Below are positions 1 to 10,114 of a stretch of 64,000 bases of DNA, in pieces. The notes beneath the pieces are model-generated. The model worked only from the letters and a program-made list of their open reading frames with translations, was not told the DNA's origin and did no database searches. Every line of letters begins with the position of its first letter. The stretch's first letter is position 1. The stretch is from NCBI RefSeq assembly GCF_020085105.1, contig NC_058046.1, positions 23,649,675-23,713,674 of the forward strand, in the 5' to 3' direction. Origin of the DNA: Siniperca chuatsi. Taxonomy: Eukaryota; Chordata; Actinopteri; Centrarchiformes; Sinipercidae. A program made the translations under genes and the position numbers.

Positions 1-712
1 ACACTCAGTTGCCAGTTTATTAGGTACATCTAGCTAAAATTTATGCAGACTAATACAACACTTCTGCAATAAATCCTACCTTCATGAATTTTTTGTTGAA
101 GCTCTTCTATAGAGAAGTTGATTCAACTTTATAGTCATTTTGGAGGCTATAGTTTGTGGTGCTGTTGAATTGTATTTTGTTATACTCAACGCTGGATTAC
201 CAATTGGGCTAAGCGGCAACTGCTAAGAGTCAGAGTCAGAATCAGTCTGTGTGGCAGTTACTTTGGGGAAATATGCACCAATAAAACATAATAAAAACTG
301 AAATGGTAAATGCCTGTTGGCTCTCGCATTAGATCTAATCTCCAGGTGCTGTCTTACAGAGGGGCACTTTATCAAAATCTACTATAATACCTTTACTATT
401 TACTATATTCTAAGTTGCTATTATATTCCACGGTGCATAAAAAGGCCCCCCTAACAGGTTTATCTGACCCTGGTGATTCAGAGAGGTCTTTCTCATATCT
501 AGTCTAGCTTTATTGATATAAATTTTAGAAGCACTTCTTAGGATAACAGAATACAAATCAACAGCACCACAAACTACAGCCTCCAGTGTGACCATAACTT
601 TGAATCAACATCTCTCTAAAACAGATTCAACAAAGGATTTATTGCAGGACTGTTGTATTAGAGTGAAATATTTGTAGCTTGGGGTACCTAATAACTGTAA
701 ACTGAGTGTATG
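1..712. repeat. Foldback DNA transposon with long terminal inverted repeats
   Basis: The first ~190 bases and the stretch around 530-712 are imperfect inverted copies. Both carry the complementary words for 'gcaataaatcctacc' or 'ggatttattgcagga', the 'aggtac' edge and a 'ttggaggct' or 'agcctccag' core. This is the layout of a non-autonomous DNA transposon with terminal inverted repeats of over 150 bp. No transposase frame is visible inside. A further right-end copy lies at 985-1155, so two elements or a broken second copy may be present. The left boundary may lie outside the window. The superfamily cannot be assigned from this copy. Confidence 0.65.
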
Positions 713-830
713 TTCAGAGGCTGTCATTTGCCATGTAGTTGATTGCATTATACTGAGAGGAATGTCTAGTATTTTATATTCATTTATATCAGCGAGCGTA
801 TATATAACTAAATATTAGAAACACCTCTCA

Positions 831-965
831 GTGGGTGTCCTGGTGGTCTAGAGGTTTAAGATTCTGACTTGAGTCTGGCCTAGGACCTTTGTTGCACGTC
901 ATCTACAACTCTTTCCCTTCGTTTCCTGTTAGCCATTCACTATCTCCTATAGTAAAGGCAGAAAT
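831..965 (+). repeat. Decayed tRNA-derived SINE
   Basis: The segment starting 'gtcctggtggtctagaggttt' resembles the box A half of a tRNA gene. It is followed by 'ggcctaggacctttgttgca' and a 'tttcctgt' stretch, an order typical of a widespread fish tRNA-derived SINE. The box B word is degraded and no cloverleaf can be drawn, so it is not a working tRNA gene. It lies between two inverted-repeat transposon ends. Confidence 0.55.
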
Positions 966-984
966 GTTCAAACATACTGAGAGA

Positions 985-1155
985 AACGCAATAATTCAAC
1001 ATCATCACAAACTGCAGCCTCCAAAATAACCATAAAATTGAATTAACAACTAAAACGGAATATTTAACCTTCATGAAGGTAGGATTTATTGCAGGACTGT
1101 TGTATTAGACTGCATTAGTTTTAGATAGGTGTACCTAATAAACTGGCAGGTCAGC
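985..1155. repeat. Second right-end terminal repeat of the foldback transposon family
   Basis: This stretch repeats, more faithfully than the copy at 530-712, the inverse of the window's first ~190 bases. It includes the 'ccttcatgaaggtaggattt' block and the terminal 'gtacctaataaactggca'. It could be the true right end of the element that starts at base 1, with the 530-712 block and the SINE internal, or the end of a separate copy. Confidence 0.6.
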
Positions 1156-1499
1156 GGAGTATACACACATATGGTTGTGGGGGAATAAGAGGACTGTGTG
1201 GTTGCAAAAATAAATCTGTTTGTATACAGGCTCTTATGTTTATATGACTATAATCTGTAGCCATCAACTATACTGAATTACAACATCAAGTATTTAAGAG
1301 CTTGCTCACATATGAAGAAAAAAATCATACAGTAAGATATTACCCTGGTTTAGATAGATAGATAGAGACACAGTCATGCCAGTGCACCCCCTCTTCTCAG
1401 CCCGTTTACTAGAGGTTTACTTCCACTTGGGTGAATAGTAGTAGTAGTGAAACACTGCCTATCTATCTGCTGCTCTGCCTCAGTCCCCTCCCCTCACGA

Positions 1500-2050
1500 C
1501 TCCCACCCTCTCTCTCCCTTTTTCTCTGCATCCCTGGGCGGCAAGGGCGGCTTTAGCAGCATCCGCATCAAGCCCTGAATCGACTGCGCTCCCAAACAAT
1601 TACTCGCTAGGCCTGTGACAAGAAACAAACGCACGACCCTCGCTGAATAAAAAATAATACATCTAAATTAAAATGCACAGCGTCATTGACATTGACGACA
1701 GTAGCTTTGATTTACCGATTGTAGCATCCTGGCGGTCCATCATCAAAGGCTACTCACTATTTTGCAGCTCGGCGGTTTGTAAGATGGCAGCCTCAATAAA
1801 CAATATTGTCACAAGACAGCAACGCAAGTCCTGCTCAGTCGGGCTCTGAATTATTCTGCGATGTTACCGTGGGTCGGTAATATTAGGGATGCTGTCTTCG
1901 ACCGCTGTCAGCGTCGGATGCTGATGATGGAGTCGGTCGGTTGATACGCGCATCAGCTGAGAGACACACACCCACCTCTGGTCCCGCCCCTCTGGCTGCA
2001 TGATACAAACGCCCCCTTTTGGCATTAATCCAGTGCGCTCCCTCGGGAAA
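1500..2050 (-). promoter_or_regulatory. CpG-rich promoter-like region, possibly the 5' end of a gene reading left
   Basis: This ~550-base patch is clearly richer in CG dinucleotides than its AT-rich surroundings. It has an AAGATGGCAGCC word at 1781-1792 that fits a YY1 site and a GGGCGG-type box near 1537. On the - strand a donor-like AATA|GTGAGT ends near 1757, so a non-coding first exon spliced to coding exons left of the window is plausible. On the + strand the ATG in AAGATGG opens only a short frame (about 21 codons) that joins no later exon. No gene body can be shown. Confidence 0.35.
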
Positions 2051-2072
2051 AGCCTCTAGAGTCATATACAGT

Positions 2073-2098
2073 CCCCTGGATGGATGGATGGATGGATG
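2073..2098. repeat. GGAT/GATG tetranucleotide microsatellite
   Basis: Short tandem run of 'ggat' units, about five copies. It falls just right of the CpG-rich patch and has no coding meaning. Confidence 0.8.
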
Positions 2099-2394
2099 AG
2101 ACACTGAATGGAAAAAGAAGTGATGCTGGATGTCTGTTTGTATTAATGTTTTTAACCTACAGCATGTTAGTAACTCACTAATTGTTTTGTTTTGTTTTTT
2201 TAGAAAAGTATGTTATTTGTTTCAATGGTCATGCTCCATTTTAAACGTTTATTGCTGTTTGAGTCTGTTAGCATCTCAGTTTGGGACACCCCATAAATTA
2301 GGACAGTTTCACCCATTTCACCATGTGATAAAGAACATAAAGTACTTCATTAAAAACAATAAATTCTCTTAACTTAAACCCACATGAATTGATT

Positions 2395-2760
2395 TTTTTT
2401 TTTACCACTGGGAGGCAGCGCAACAAGCTATCTATCACCATAAAGCTGTTATAGTGTACATGTTAGCAAACAGTTGCCTGCAGCCTGTAAACATCCAGCA
2501 GACACAGATCAACATTATCATTCATTTGGAGTTGTGTGTATGTCCACCTAAGGAAAGTAGGCCTAACTACAATATTCACTTTCTTTTAGCTCTGTTTTGG
2601 TCTCCTGAGATAAATATCTGTCTCTTTATCTGCTAAATGATCCACTATGTTCACCAGCTAGTCGCTAACTTTGTCTGACTGCTGTTTGTTGCTGGGCTGC
2701 TGCTGTGTCTGGAAACAGTGTTTATGAGAGCAGTGAGACTGAACCAAAACATTAAAGTTG
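2395..2760 (-). repeat. Dispersed repeat, inverted relative to a copy in smyd1 intron 9
   Basis: Blocks such as 'ttcaccagctagtcgctaac', 'gcaaacagttgcct' and 'catttggagt' recur as reverse complements at 19065-19515. The family is therefore dispersed and not a local duplication. I see no coding frame. The family name is not known to me. Confidence 0.6.
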
Positions 2761-3539
2761 CACGCCATTAAACCAAAACAATGAGCTGAAATGACCCTGA
2801 TCCTGGTTTGAATACTTCTTCAGTGTGTCAGTCCTCAGTTGGGTTGTGTTGCATGTTGTGACTGCTTGTCATCTTTACTTTGTATTTCCTTGATGCCTCC
2901 TGTTCTTTCTCTGTGCTCTGTGTCTTATTTCTGTGTGACCTGAACTTTTGTTAGATAGCATTTTTCCTTTTTTCTTTCATATCGACTTCCAGTTTTGTTT
3001 TGTCCACGTTGATAGTTGCTGGTATTAGAATGAAGATTTACCAGATTATTTTTCTTTAACTCAGTGTTTTTTATCCAGTGTTCAGCCTTTCTTTGTAGGG
3101 CTCTTGTTCCTGATATTTTTTTGAATCACTTTATTATGGCTTTGTGTTTTTTGGCATACATATCTGAGCTTTTCTGAATTTTCTTGGTTTAGATGTTTCT
3201 CTTCCTCTTGGCAAAATGTTCTTATGCTAAACCACCACAACTAGACAAGATGACACAACAACAAAACTACATTCTGATATTTTGCTCGTCCTTGGTGGTG
3301 AGGAAAATGAGCACCTGTGTGCTCGCCTGCAGGATGGGAGATGAACATCCCAGGCACAAAGCACACATGCAGAGTAAATCCAAAAGTCCAGGGTAGGAGT
3401 CTTTAAATTTTAGAAAACATTTTATTTTGAGGAAAGAATTCCTACATACATACATGTCAGGGTCACAGGGTTATGTGTGTAACTGAGGGAGATTACCATG
3501 GGCAACACTTTACATTTTGGTTTTCACAGCATACTGTCC

Positions 3540-3765
3540 TGTACATCATAGCAAGAAAAACACAAGTGTAACAAATATCATGAATTGCTTGGTTTAAATC
3601 AAGTGTCCTGGTAATGCCAGTAAAAAGTAGAAATGCAGAATGGCAGGGCTTTGGTGGGAACAGGTACACATACAGTAATACAATAGCATTAATGTCATTA
3701 GTGACATCTTTTCCTGCTGTGACATGTCAAAATATCTGCTGTGACTAACGAATTATGGGACTGGG
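3540..3765. repeat. Dispersed MITE-like repeat
   Basis: The block around 'cttttcctgctgtgacatgt' here is the inverse of the block 'acttgtcatagcaggaaaag' near 53578. Related words recur at 46.15-46.55 kb and 47.2-47.3 kb. It appears to be one non-coding dispersed family. Boundaries are approximate. Confidence 0.45.
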
Positions 3766-5039
3766 AATAGGTGAATGTAATTAGCTACCTGGTAGAACAG
3801 AGGACTAGTAGTACATTGACCCTGATGACTGCGCTAACTTACTTCAGACATTTTTCTGCATGAGCCAATAAGTGATAATCTACTGAATTTAATTCACAAG
3901 TTATCACATTTCCAGAGCATCTGTTATAGTTATAGTATTTATAGTACTGTCTGATCCTCTGATATGATGCATTTACTTACTCCCCAACCAACTTTTCTAT
4001 TTAATGTAGGATAGGGTGTTGCTCTACAGCATAGTTGCCCAAATTCACAGAATCATTTTTAGGCCATTGTAATCTTTATACACTCTTAAATTGGCATTTT
4101 TTAAAAGAAGAGGCCCTTTTTCTGTGACATTTGCTTGACTGTCCATGAGGGGGCAGTGGTATCTATTTGCTGGCAGCCTGTACTGGGACTTTCACAGCTG
4201 CAATACTGCTGTAAGCATGGTGCAGAAAGACAATGGCTTCATCTCTCAGGTCTCCAAGGATTCTCTGGCTTCCTTTGGCCACTGTGGGGCGCTATGATTT
4301 CTTCCACCCAGCTCAGCTAAATTGGACCCGAGCTCTTTGTATATATCTATGTTGTCTATACTTGTTTTGTGTCTGTCAGTTGACTCACGGGGAGGCACAA
4401 ATGTAGAAACTTTGTAACATACATTTTGTTTAATAAGAATCAGAAAATGTATACCTTCGCTCTGCTTCTCTCATTTCCTATAATGTCAGTTTTTAATTTA
4501 ATCTGTTTGGGGTCAATGCTAATGAACAGTGCTGTTCAATAACCTATAAGAAGGTTGTATGTGGGTCATAAGGGTTAGAAACTACTATTAATACAATGGC
4601 ACAAAATGGTGCAGTTTTGACATGCCTAACCATTTTTCGTATCTCCCAGAAGACGCTGTGGGGCACATGACAGAAGAGCAGTCCTTTATTGGCACAAGTC
4701 TTGGGTCATTTGATTTTTGGTGCCTTAGGGCTGTGGGAAATAGCTAATGGTATCATTGTGTGCTGAGAAATGACTCAAACGTTTTCTTTGTTGTTGTCTC
4801 TATTTACTTTAAGTAATGTTTGACGAAGGTTATTTGCTAATGCTATTGCAATGAATTTTCATTGTTTACCATTATAGCATAAAGCCACAGATCATGCCAT
4901 ATTCTTAGAAGATTCCTCTTTATCTAGGAATTAGATATTTTCTTGACCTTTTGAACACTGAGAGCCACAAGCTATTTTAATTATGTCATTTAACACACAC
5001 ATGCTGTCACACATGCATATCCACGGTCTCATCTTCTAA

Positions 5040-5348
5040 TAAGCTACACTTAACTTGACAGTACTCATTATTGCACTATTACTTATTACTTATATTATTA
5101 CATTGTATTATACCGTACATACTTATCAAACTCTAAATCCACTTTGGTACTTACAATTATTTTAGCTTTTATACTTTATATCCAGTTGTTCTTAATTTAT
5201 CTTAACTGTATTATAGTGTATTATATTTTGATTTGCTTAGTACTTCTATTCCTTCTATTCTCAAGTGTGCATTGAGGTGATAGTGAGCAGCTGTAACAAA
5301 AGAGTTTCCCCTCAGGAATCAATAAAGTATTTCTGATTCTGATTCTGA
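5040..5348 (+). mobile_element. LINE 3' tail (L2-like) ending in ATTCTG repeats
   Basis: The segment ends 'tcaataaagtatttctg' followed by 'attctg' units. This is the usual 3' end of short, 5'-truncated LINE copies in fish, where the tail is a small tandem repeat instead of poly(A). Only the last ~300 bases are present and no reverse transcriptase remains. Confidence 0.55.
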
Positions 5349-5684
5349 TATGTTCACTCTTTTAAATCAAGGAATGCATAATGGGATCAAATCTCTAAAT
5401 TAACATTAAAAGCCATACTGTACTGGAAGAAACCATTATTGTATATATAACGGTAACACATTTCTAAATTCTATCTGTGATATATCTTCATTGTAGTTTT
5501 GCAGTATTATTGTATGTTCTTGTCTTGGCATGTTATGTGTTTATGTTCTTACATTTTATTGAGTGTTGTTGCTGTTTTATTATCTTCTGGTTTTCTTTTA
5601 TTGTGATTTAGCATGTACAGTAATTTATGTCATGAATATATGGAGGCTAAAGTATGCCATATTAACACCAAACATTTTAAGTGG

Positions 5685-5860
5685 TTTATTCAATTCAATT
5701 CAGTTTTATTTATATAGTGCTAATTAATAACAGAAGTTATCTCATTGCACTTTTCCTATAGAGCAGGTCTAGACTGCACTCTTTATAATATTAAGACAGA
5801 GACCCAACAAATCCCACCATAAGCATGAGCACCATTAATATATTAAAATGTATTAATTAT
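5685..5860. repeat. Dispersed fish repeat beginning with ATTCA units
   Basis: A run of 'attca' units leads into 'gttttatttatatagtgc', 'agttatctcattgcactttt' and 'gagcaggtctagactg'. This word order is familiar from a very common teleost interspersed repeat. It is non-coding. It ends about 50 bases before the target-site duplication of the solo LTR at 5915. Confidence 0.55.
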
Positions 5861-5914
5861 TTGTTGTTTATAAATAGCATTTTATAAAGTGCCTGATTAT
5901 ATTTATAGTTAAAT

Positions 5915-6297
5915 TGTCACAGCCTGTCATGTCCTCACCAGCCTGTAATCACTCACACCTGCTCCAAATTACACTCCTGCCTTCAATCAGCTCCAATCAC
6001 ACTCAGTATAAAGCCACTCCACTCTCCTCACTCTGACCTCGTTTATGTATAGGACTCCATATACCCGGTAACTACAGTGCTCTTTCTGATCGTTCCAGTG
6101 TTTCTCCAGTTCTCCGTGTGTTCTCCAGTCCTCTGTGCCTGCTCCATTCCTCCTTGGTCTCTCCAGTCTCCTGTGGCTTCCCTCCGGTGACTTCCCCAGA
6201 TCCACTCTACCTATCTCCACACTCTCCACTTCTGGCTGTCGTCTAAATAAAGATATTCCCATCCACCTCGGTGTCCCCTGCCTGTTATTCTGTGACA
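5915..6297 (+). mobile_element. Solo LTR of a retrotransposon, with intact ends and 5-bp target duplication
   Basis: The 383-bp unit starts TGTCACA and ends TGTGACA, a perfect 7-bp terminal inverted repeat of the TG...CA type. It is flanked on both sides by TAAAT (5910-5914 and 6298-6302), the 5-bp duplication left by integration. A TATA-like 'agtataaagc' lies near 6006 and an AATAAA signal near 6245, which gives U3, R and U5 order on the + strand. No internal gag or pol sequence is beside it, so it is the product of LTR-LTR recombination. It stands about 250 bp upstream of the spr TATA box. Confidence 0.88.
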
Positions 6298-6550
6298 TAA
6301 ATGATGCTATTCAAAAAGCTTGTTTGTTTAAAAAAGTTACACATTTATTATATTAATTATTATTCTGAATCAAATAATGTATTTTTAAAAATAGTTAAAA
6401 AATACTATTTTAGAAGCCTTTAAATGTGTAGTTATTCCATTTACTAATGTCACGCACTCTAGGCAGAATCGTTTAATTCTCCATTTCTCTTAATTCTCTT
6501 GTCACTGTGAAACACATGAAATGCATTGGTTCTGCCTGCTCACGTTGGGT

Positions 6551-6558
6551 TATAAAAG
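6551..6558 (+). promoter_or_regulatory. spr: TATA box of spr
   Basis: TATAAAAG stands about 30 bases before a likely start site near 6580. A short leader exon would run from there to a good donor, AGTG|GTAAGT, at 6602/6603. The matching acceptor CCACAG ends at 6703, so the first intron is about 100 bp and lies wholly in the 5' UTR. The transcription start itself is inferred. Confidence 0.6.
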
Positions 6559-6706
6559 CAGCTCAGCATTCACATCCCTCTCATAAGCTGGCAAAAGCAG
6601 TGGTAAGTCTTGTACTCTTATTTCACATTAGCTGTAATCCTCCTTTCACATCCACTTTTTTTCACAGTTTTTCCACTGACCATCTGTATTTTCACCACCA
6701 CAGAAA

Positions 6707-6712
6707 ATGTGA
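6707..6712 (+). promoter_or_regulatory. Start-stop micro-ORF (ATG TGA) in the spr leader
   Basis: ATG at 6707 is followed directly by TGA at 6710, only four bases before the spr start codon at 6717. It is in the leader if the acceptor at 6702-6703 is used. Start-stop elements are known in other genes to hold ribosomes and lower downstream initiation; an effect here is inference. Confidence 0.55.
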
Positions 6713-6716
6713 CAGG

Positions 6717-8274
6717 ATGTCAGACATTTACTCTACAAACCCCAGGACTCTGGGCCGGGGCATCTGTATCATCACAGGAGCCTCCAAGGGATTCGGACGG
6801 GCACTGGCACATACAGTAAGTGATCAAGTTGTAGAAAAAAATAAGATAAGAAAAAAAGACAAGCAAACAAACAAATGTCTTGTGTCCATCCAGGTGTCCC
6901 ACTTGCTGAAGCCTGGCTCTGTTCTCCTGCTGGTGGCTCGCTCTGAGAATCTGCTGCAAGAGTTGCAGAAAGAACTGCAGAGCTTCACTGAGCAACAGCA
7001 GCTGGTGGTTCACTACATAGCTGTCGATCTGAGCACGAGAGAGGGGGTGAATGAAACAGTCAGGGTGGCAAAGCAGGAAGCTGTAAATGAAATAGATCAT
7101 GTGCTTCTAATCAACAATGCTGGTGAGTCTTAAATCAGTGTATTGAAATTTGTCACCAAGTAGCCTACTCAATACTGATTTTGTATGCTGATCTGTCTTG
7201 TTTTCATCTCATGATAACACACGTTATTCCCTTTGTTCTCTTACCTTTTCACTTCCTTCCCCACACCAACCCATCCTCTCTCTCTGCTCCCAGCCTCTTT
7301 GGGCAACATTTCCCGGTTTGCGAGTTTCACAGATCTTGAAGAGGTCAATTCTTATCTGTCCCTCAACGTTAGCTCTGCTCTGGCGCTGACTGCAGGAATC
7401 CTGCAGGTATTTCCATGCAGGCCAGACCTGCGATGGACCGTGGTGAACGTCTCATCAATCTTTGCACTGCAGGCCTTACCGTCAATGGTGGTGTACTGCA
7501 CTGCCAAAGCAGCCAGAAAGATGATGTTCCAGGTGCTGGCTGAGGAGGAGCCAAATGTCAAAGTCCTCAGCTACTCTCCAGGTATATACAACATTATATA
7601 TTGACCAGGGGTGTATTAACATGAAAATTTATGTTAAGGTAAAGCAATACGGCAACAAAAATCATAGGAGACAAGGTGTATTCAAAACGTTTATGTATTA
7701 TTTATTTATTTTTAACAGGGACCATGCACATTAATCAACATCACTGTAAATGTGCCAGTGCCAGCCAAAATGCTAATTTTCAAATGTTGTCCCCTGGCCA
7801 ATTGTTGGATTAGACATATAAAGAAATGTACAGTGATGCTTGTGAATCAAAACTGGAATTATTTAGCTTCTTGATGATGGTCTCATACATGCACTAACAC
7901 ATACATGCAACATGGTATTTTGAGTCACATAAAATGAGTCACTTACCTGGAAGCCTGTGTGTAGAAGATTGTAAAGGTTTTGAGAAAAGAAAAGAAAATA
8001 AGCGGAAAGACTGTACTGTATCTCCATATTTAACAATTTAGTATCGGTGTATATGTAATATAGAGCACAAAAGGCAACATATTTTTTTCTAACCTGCTAA
8101 TCCTTCTGGTTTCCTTCAGGTCCCATGGACACAGAGATGCAGAAGGACATTCTGAGGTTAACAGGCATCAATTATCATCCTTTCCCCTGCCAGGAGTCTG
8201 CGGCCAAACTGATGAAGCTGCTTCTGGACAATGACTTCCCCTCAGGGGCACATCTTGACTTCTTCAAAGTGTGA
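6717..8274 (+). CDS. spr: Sepiapterin reductase (SPR), four coding exons
   Basis: Coding exons 6717-6815, 6894-7122, 7294-7581 and 8120-8274 join in frame to 256 residues (human 261). SPR is a cytosolic NADPH-dependent short-chain dehydrogenase that makes the last reduction in tetrahydrobiopterin synthesis; in fish it also feeds pteridine pigment formation. Visible hallmarks are the cofactor loop TGASKGFG (residues 20-27), INNA (106-109), the serine pair at 163-164, the catalytic YCTAK (Tyr177, Lys181) and the C-terminal SGAHLDF, whose Asp252 matches the substrate-anchoring Asp of the family. The start was chosen because it follows an acceptor and gives the family length; a longer upstream frame runs through the leader intron. 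Oddities are Ala in place of Gly in the usual NNAG, and a loop after PGPMDT about 12 residues shorter than in human. Fish have two spr genes (spra, sprb); I cannot say which this is. Confidence 0.93.
7700..7815. repeat. Dispersed repeat in the last spr intron
   Basis: The phrase 'acagggaccatgcacattaa' with 'tcaacatcactgtaaatgtgccag' split around it is a common interspersed sequence in teleost genomes. It is non-coding and lies within the intron 7582-8119. Confidence 0.45.
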
Positions 8275-8639
8275 TACCAGTACGAGACAAAGTGAAAAAT
8301 AATGGTGTTCATGTAGTGTAAATTATTGCATGTCACTTCCTTTGCTAAAGTTGGAAAAATCCATGCTGTTGGCTGCTGCTCTCAAGTGAGATAGTTAAGA
8401 ATAGAAATAGAGCACAGGACAGAAGCTACATTTCTACAAATGTAGGGATCTATGTATAGCCCAATTCAAATCATGTTAATTATTTAAACCTGTTGCTTTA
8501 CAAGTGAAACCTTGGAAATTTTTGTGATCAAAATTGTATTATTATTTGAACCAAAGAAATGTAGACATATATTCAGCAATACAGCAGTGAATGAATAAAA
8601 CAAAACACATATATGTGTAAGGACTGGTCAGTACGGTGT

Positions 8640-9835
8640 AACCTAACAATAACATGACAGACCCACAAACAATAATAAAAAGTCACACTAGGTCACTACA
8701 ATGGATGCAAATGAATATACATGCCAAGCCATACATCTAGACATACACACATATATACATAATGTACACCCACACACAGCTCACCACAACCTACACTTAA
8801 AAAAATAATAATAAAAAAAAACAACAAAAAATTACATATTCTCATTTATAATTACAAATAAGAAAAACTCACCCAGAAACAGTACCAGAAGGGGATTTAA
8901 GAATAAAATAAAAATAGAGCTAAATTTGAGGGTTAAATTATTAGATAGATGAACAAAAGTCAAGTCAAGAGGCCTTTAAGATCCTCCTCTGTTTGGGCCC
9001 AAAGTTTTATAGTTTTCCTTCTTTGCACCATGGATGTGTGCTGTGGATGTGAGCACCCATTGCAACGAGTTATTGTATGTGGAGGCTTCCATCTAGTTGT
9101 GACCATCTTTTTGTCAGACTGGCCAAAAACACCCGCTCTTGGGCCTTTTGTAATCATGGCTGAGAGAGATCATTTAAAATCAGTACACATATGGTAAGAG
9201 GGACAGGAATGTGTAATATAGTGGACAGATATTCTTTTACCACTTTCCAGAAATTAGCTACACCAGGACAATGCCAAATCATATGATAAAAGGTACCAAC
9301 TGCATCTATATGGCATAACGTTAGTCAGCTTTAAGCTTCATGCTGTGAAGTTTACATGGAGTCATATAAGTCCTGTGAATGAAATTTAAGTGAATTTGTT
9401 GATGGTCAGGATTCCTGGATGACTGCTTTACTGTATCCCAAACATCATCCCAATCAAAACCTGGGATAAGATCAGGGATATCTGCCCGCCATAATGAGTC
9501 TACTGGTAATTGGAGATATGTTTTCTCCAGAATATAGCCATATAGTTTGGAGACAATTCCTTTTGCAGTCTCGCACAATACTTTGAGCAACGAGTGCTCT
9601 TCAAGTGGAGCCTGCCAAGGGACCCGATAGGTCTTCATGACTGTCCTCAACTGTAGATAAACATAAAAAGTGGAACGCTGTAAATTAAAATGGAAAGAGA
9701 GGACTTCAAAAGTGTATAGGCACTTGTCCCCAAATATATTACCCAAAGAATGTACCCCCTTGTCTCACCACTGCCGGCACTGACCAAACTTAATTGGGCG
9801 CTTGCCAATCAATAACCCATCATTATTAAAGATAG
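8640..9835 (-). mobile_element. L1-type LINE, 3' half of ORF2 and 3' UTR (decayed)
   Basis: Read on the - strand, 9746 to 9321 is an open stretch of ~140 codons typical of the C-terminal part of an L1-clade ORF2. It contains a WRADIPDL block and the late motif LNFIHRTYMTPCKLH near 9390-9330. A cysteine/histidine-like tail and the phrase 'VTTRWKPPH' follow to about 8960. Frames are broken by stops, so it is dead. The element is cut at 9835 by a solo LTR and resumes at 11666. The low-coordinate limit is approximate. Confidence 0.8.
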
Positions 9836-10114
9836 TGTCATGGTCAGCCACCAAGCTGTGCGACCCCTGCAGTATCCAGTGCAGTTTCCCTCTCCCTGTG
9901 TGTCTTGTGTGTCCTCTGTTTGTCTGTAGTGCGTGTCTGTGTGTATGTGTTTCCTGGTCTGGCTTCCCGGGCTCTCACCTGCTGTTGATCACCGGCGCAT
10001 CTGTCATCAATTATCATCAGTCTCCACAGCATAAAGACTAGGCTCCTCCTCATCACCAGTGCCATGGTCATCTCCATATACTTGTATGGCCATATGTAAC
10101 GGCGCCACGCAGCT

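Noticed and set aside
831-965. A tRNA gene
   Set aside because: Only a box A-like start is visible; box B and the stems are lost and the 3' part is SINE-like.
6507-6716. N-terminal extension of the spr frame
   Set aside because: The upstream part crosses a TATA box, a good donor and a good acceptor, and would give a protein much longer than SPR. It is leader and intron sequence.
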